Assembly: GCA_031278675.1 (NCBI GenBank)
Contig: JAITJY010000446.1
Location: forward strand, 1 to 6,941
Direction of reading: 5' to 3'
Length of the DNA stretch: 6,941 bases
Origin: Bifidobacteriaceae bacterium
GTDB taxonomy: Bacteria > Actinomycetota > Actinomycetes > Actinomycetales > WQXJ01
Position numbers and translations under genes: made by a program. Positions 5,238 to 6,941 of the stretch are shown piece after piece. Below the pieces are notes generated by a model, which did not search any database, was not told the DNA's origin, and saw only the letters and a program-made list of their open reading frames with translations. Every line of letters begins with the position of its first letter. The first letter of the stretch is position 1.

Positions 5238-6629
5238 ATGGCTCGTCCGCGACCGTTGTCCGGATTCCCCGAATGGTTGCCGGCGGGGCGCGCCGTGGAG
5301 CGCCATGTCCTGGGAGTGCTATCGCGGGTGTTCGCACTGCATGGGTTCACGGAGATCGAGACCAGAGCGGTCGAACCGCTGGATCAGTTGCTGCGCAAAG
5401 GTGAGACCTCGAAGGAGGTCTACGTGCTGCGGCGGCTCCAGGAGGCGGGCGCGGCGGGCCAGGGCGGCTCACTGGACGCGAAGACGCTCGGGCTGCACTT
5501 CGACTTGACCGTGCCGCTGGCGCGGTATGTTCTGGAGAACGCCGGCCATTTGGAGTTTCCGTTCAAGCGTTACCAATGCCAGAAGGTGTGGCGCGGGGAA
5601 CGCCCCCAAGACGGCCGCTTCAGGGAGTTCTTACAGGCGGACTTGGACGTGATTGGCCTAGGTGACCTGCCCTTTCACTACGAGGTCGAGTTGCCGCTGG
5701 CCATGGCCGAGGCCCTGCACGCACTCGGGATAGGCCAGTTCCGCGTGTCGGTGAACAACCGCAAACTGGTTCAGGGCTTTGGCGCCAGCCTCGGAGTCGA
5801 AGACATGGAGGCGCCGCTGCGGTGGCTCGACAAGTTGGACAAGATTGGCCCCGCCGCAGTTCGCAGCGGTTTCGAAGGGGAGGGCTTGAGCGCGGCACAA
5901 GCCGACGCGTTTCTCCGTTTAGCTGAGATTGCCACGGACGATGCCGACCACCTCACACACGCGGTCACCTCCCTGGCCGCTGAGGTCGGCGCGGGCGGCG
6001 CCCTACTGGATGAGGGTCTGGCGGAGCTGGCTGCGTTGCTGGTGGCCGGGGGCGCCCAGCTCCCGGGCGCCCTCAGGGCGAACCTCAAAATAGCCCGTGG
6101 CCTGGACTATTACACCGGGTCGGTGTATGAGACGGTCTGGTTGGGCCAGGAGTCGCTGGGCTCGGTCTGCTCTGGTGGCCGGTATGATTCGCTGGCTCAG
6201 GAAGGCAGTCAGACCTACCCCGGGGTGGGATTGTCGATCGGGGTGACGCGGCTGGTTAGCCGCGTCCTGGCGCTGAAACTGTTGGAGCCGTCGAGGATCT
6301 CCCCGGCTGCGGTCGTGGTGGCCGTGGTAGATGAGGCGAGCCGCCCCGAATCGGACCGGATCGCAGCCGTGCTGCGCTCGCGCGGCATCCCTGCGGAGAC
6401 CGCCCCAACCGCTGCTAAGTTCGGTAAACAGATCAGATACGCCGCGAACCGCGGCATCCCGTATGTCTGGTTCCCGGCCTCCTCGGCCGACACGGCGATG
6501 GGCGGTGCCGGCCAGGTCCGTGACATCCGCGCCAGCCAACAGGTCGAGGCCGATCCGGCGGTCTGGACCCCGCCGCTCACCGACCTGGCGATAGCTGTTG
6601 GCCCACCGAAAGACCCACCGCGAGACTGA
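5238..6629 (+). CDS. hisS: Histidyl-tRNA synthetase
   Basis: This cytoplasmic class II synthetase (463 residues) activates histidine with ATP and charges tRNA-His, probably as a homodimer. Motif 2 is at about 109-140 (KRYQCQKVWRGERPQ then RFREFLQADLD), and the ATP-contacting RGER and REF residues are present. The histidine-specific signatures are RGLDYYTG (287-294) and GGRYDSL (313-319). Motif 3 is GVGLSIGVTRL (329-339). Residues about 355-450 form the anticodon-binding domain, with APTAAKFGKQIRYA (389-402) and an IPYVWFP strand. Sequence around GLHFDLTVPLARYV and FPFKRYQ resembles the archaeal/eukaryote-like HisRS type, which I recall in several Actinomycetes, rather than the ELPIFE/LRPEGT type of mycobacteria and most bacteria. 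The gene is divergent from the isomerase, preceded by a structured leader and followed by a strong hairpin, so it is probably transcribed alone. A duplicate hisS elsewhere cannot be excluded. Confidence 0.97.
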   Translation: MARPRPLSGFPEWLPAGRAVERHVLGVLSRVFALHGFTEIETRAVEPLDQLLRKGETSKEVYVLRRLQEAGAAGQGGSLDAKTLGLHFDLTVPLARYVLENAGHLEFPFKRYQCQKVWRGERPQDGRFREFLQADLDVIGLGDLPFHYEVELPLAMAEALHALGIGQFRVSVNNRKLVQGFGASLGVEDMEAPLRWLDKLDKIGPAAVRSGFEGEGLSAAQADAFLRLAEIATDDADHLTHAVTSLAAEVGAGGALLDEGLAELAALLVAGGAQLPGALRANLKIARGLDYYTGSVYETVWLGQESLGSVCSGGRYDSLAQEGSQTYPGVGLSIGVTRLVSRVLALKLLEPSRISPAAVVVAVVDEASRPESDRIAAVLRSRGIPAETAPTAAKFGKQIRYAANRGIPYVWFPASSADTAMGGAGQVRDIRASQQVEADPAVWTPPLTDLAIAVGPPKDPPRD

Positions 6630-6638
6630 CTCGTCTGC

Positions 6639-6677
6639 GCAGGTCAGCGCGTCATGCCCGGTAACGCGCTGACCTGC
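6639..6677 (+). terminator. Strong hairpin downstream of hisS (probable terminator)
   Basis: A perfect 14-bp inverted repeat, GCAGGTCAGCGCGT (6639-6652) against ACGCGCTGACCTGC (6664-6677), surrounds an 11-base loop. It begins 10 bases after the hisS stop. There is no clear T-tract (ATTGTCC follows), which is usual for actinobacterial hairpin terminators. The perfect symmetry would also suit a protein-binding site, but position favours a terminator. Confidence 0.75.
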
Positions 6678-6682
6678 ATTGT

Positions 6683-6726
6683 CCGGGTTCAAGTGGGTGA
6701 GATCGCCAGGGTTCCCCGGCTTGAGC
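6683..6726 (+). other. Alternative small hairpins between the hisS terminator and the tRNA fragment
   Basis: CCGGG (6683-6687) can pair with CCCGG (6715-6719). Alternatively, GTTCAAG (6687-6693) can pair with CTTGAGC (6720-6726) with one G-T pair. These folds exclude each other in part, and neither matches a recognisable tRNA arm. I see no gene in this stretch. Confidence 0.2.
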
Positions 6727-6732
6727 TATACG

Positions 6733-6765
6733 TCAGGGTTCGGGGTTCGAGTCCCTGATGGCGCA
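6733..6765 (+). pseudogene. 3' fragment of a tRNA gene (probably tRNA-Lys)
   Basis: CGGGG-TTCGAGT-CCCTG (6741-6757) has the exact layout of a tRNA T-arm: a 5-bp stem with one G-T pair and a 7-base loop containing TTCGA. It is followed by a 7-base acceptor strand ATGGCGC (6758-6764) and discriminator A (6765); CCA is not encoded. Upstream, TCAGGGTT (6733-6740) resembles the end of the anticodon stem and the variable loop with about two bases lost. From memory, the 3' half fits actinobacterial tRNA-Lys. No GCGCCAT partner strand, D-arm or anticodon arm is found upstream, so this is a remnant and not a working tRNA. It may be an attachment-site footprint. The same bases also form an 8-bp hairpin (6731-6738 with 6753-6760, one G-T pair), an alternative explanation. 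Confidence 0.5.
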
Positions 6766-6775
6766 CAGCGTAGCG

Positions 6776-6819
6776 TCAGGCGGGGGCACGGCCGTCTATT
6801 TCGCTGTCCCCTCGCCTGA
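6776..6819 (-). terminator. Inverted repeat at the 3' end of the partial minus-strand gene
   Basis: TCAGGCG (6776-6782) pairs with CGCCTGA (6813-6819). GGGG (6783-6786) pairs with CCCC (6808-6811), leaving one bulged base, for 11 pairs in all. It includes the stop codon of the minus-strand frame, so it could end that transcript or protect its 3' end. There is no T-tract. Confidence 0.4.
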
Positions 6820-6941
6820 GCCCGCCGCGATCCGCCTGGGCGATCGACTCGCGCAGCGCCGCCCGGTTTTCCGGGCTGTCGAACGGGTCGTCGGGGGGAT
6901 ACTCCAACACCAATGGGACCGCGCGGCGCAAGACGATCTGC
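6776..6941 (-). CDS. C-terminal part of a small protein, possibly an antitoxin (partial)
   Basis: The minus strand is open from the window's right edge to a TGA at 6778-6776, giving 54 visible codons; the start lies outside. The visible protein reads QIVLRRAVPLV, then LEYPPDDPFDSPENRA and ALRESIAQADRGG, then a Gly/Arg/Asp tail. The acidic/proline stretch followed by an amphipathic helix ending in ADRG resembles the C-terminus of Phd/RelB-type antitoxins. I cannot name the family with confidence. The final 14 codons coincide with an inverted repeat (6776-6819), so the tail may be non-homologous extension. The stop faces the tRNA fragment, 10 bases away. A reading frame with no function is possible, but residue composition looks coding. 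Confidence 0.5.
   Translation of the reverse strand, partial: QIVLRRAVPLVLEYPPDDPFDSPENRAALRESIAQADRGGLRRGDSEIDGRAPA

Noticed and set aside
4858..5404. Plus-strand Gly/Arg-rich frames across the array and into hisS
   Set aside because: They are repeat translations without a domain, and they overlap hisS out of frame.

Overview
The window is a high-GC bacterial chromosome segment that reads like an actinomycete. The evidence is a strong G/C bias at third codon positions and a bifunctional Rel protein with the actinobacterial CCTPVP...SVHRTDC signature. A membrane-anchored cyclophilin of the actinobacterial CHRLTT/LQCG type and a histidyl-tRNA synthetase starting MARPRPLSGFPEWLP point the same way. 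From memory, that synthetase form occurs in several Actinomycetes. The relA / DUF349 / peptidyl-prolyl isomerase / hisS neighbourhood is itself typical of the phylum. Genus cannot be told from this sequence.

Layout. Bases 1-1989 (+) carry relA/spoT (rel), whose 5' end is cut off by the window. It converges, with only 5 bp between the stop codons, on a minus-strand pair: a 265-residue membrane-anchored cyclophilin-type isomerase (4783-3986), then a 664-residue DUF349 protein (3989-1995). The pair overlaps by a GTGA and is probably one transcript. The first third of the DUF349 protein is a long Pro/Ala/Glu repeat. The divergent gap between the isomerase and hisS (4784-5237) contains no convincing gene. 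It holds a striking array of G-tracts repeated about every 11 bp (4892-5123), then a possible -10 element and a predicted long stem-loop in the hisS leader. hisS (5238-6629, +) follows and ends in a strong 14-bp hairpin. The last 260 bases look like a junction. They contain a 3' fragment of a tRNA gene (probably tRNA-Lys) and the C-terminal part of a minus-strand gene that weakly resembles an antitoxin.

Functionally, rel (ppGpp synthesis and hydrolysis in the stringent response) and hisS (histidine charging, whose failure triggers that response) are housekeeping genes. The isomerase assists folding outside the membrane. DUF349 has no firmly known role here. The neighbourhood departs from what I recall for relatives in two ways: no metallo-beta-lactamase-fold hydrolase lies between the isomerase and hisS, and hisS is followed by a tRNA fragment and an accessory-like gene rather than aspS. 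The most unusual signal is the helically phased G-tract array. I saw no CRISPR array, insertion sequence or complete RNA gene.
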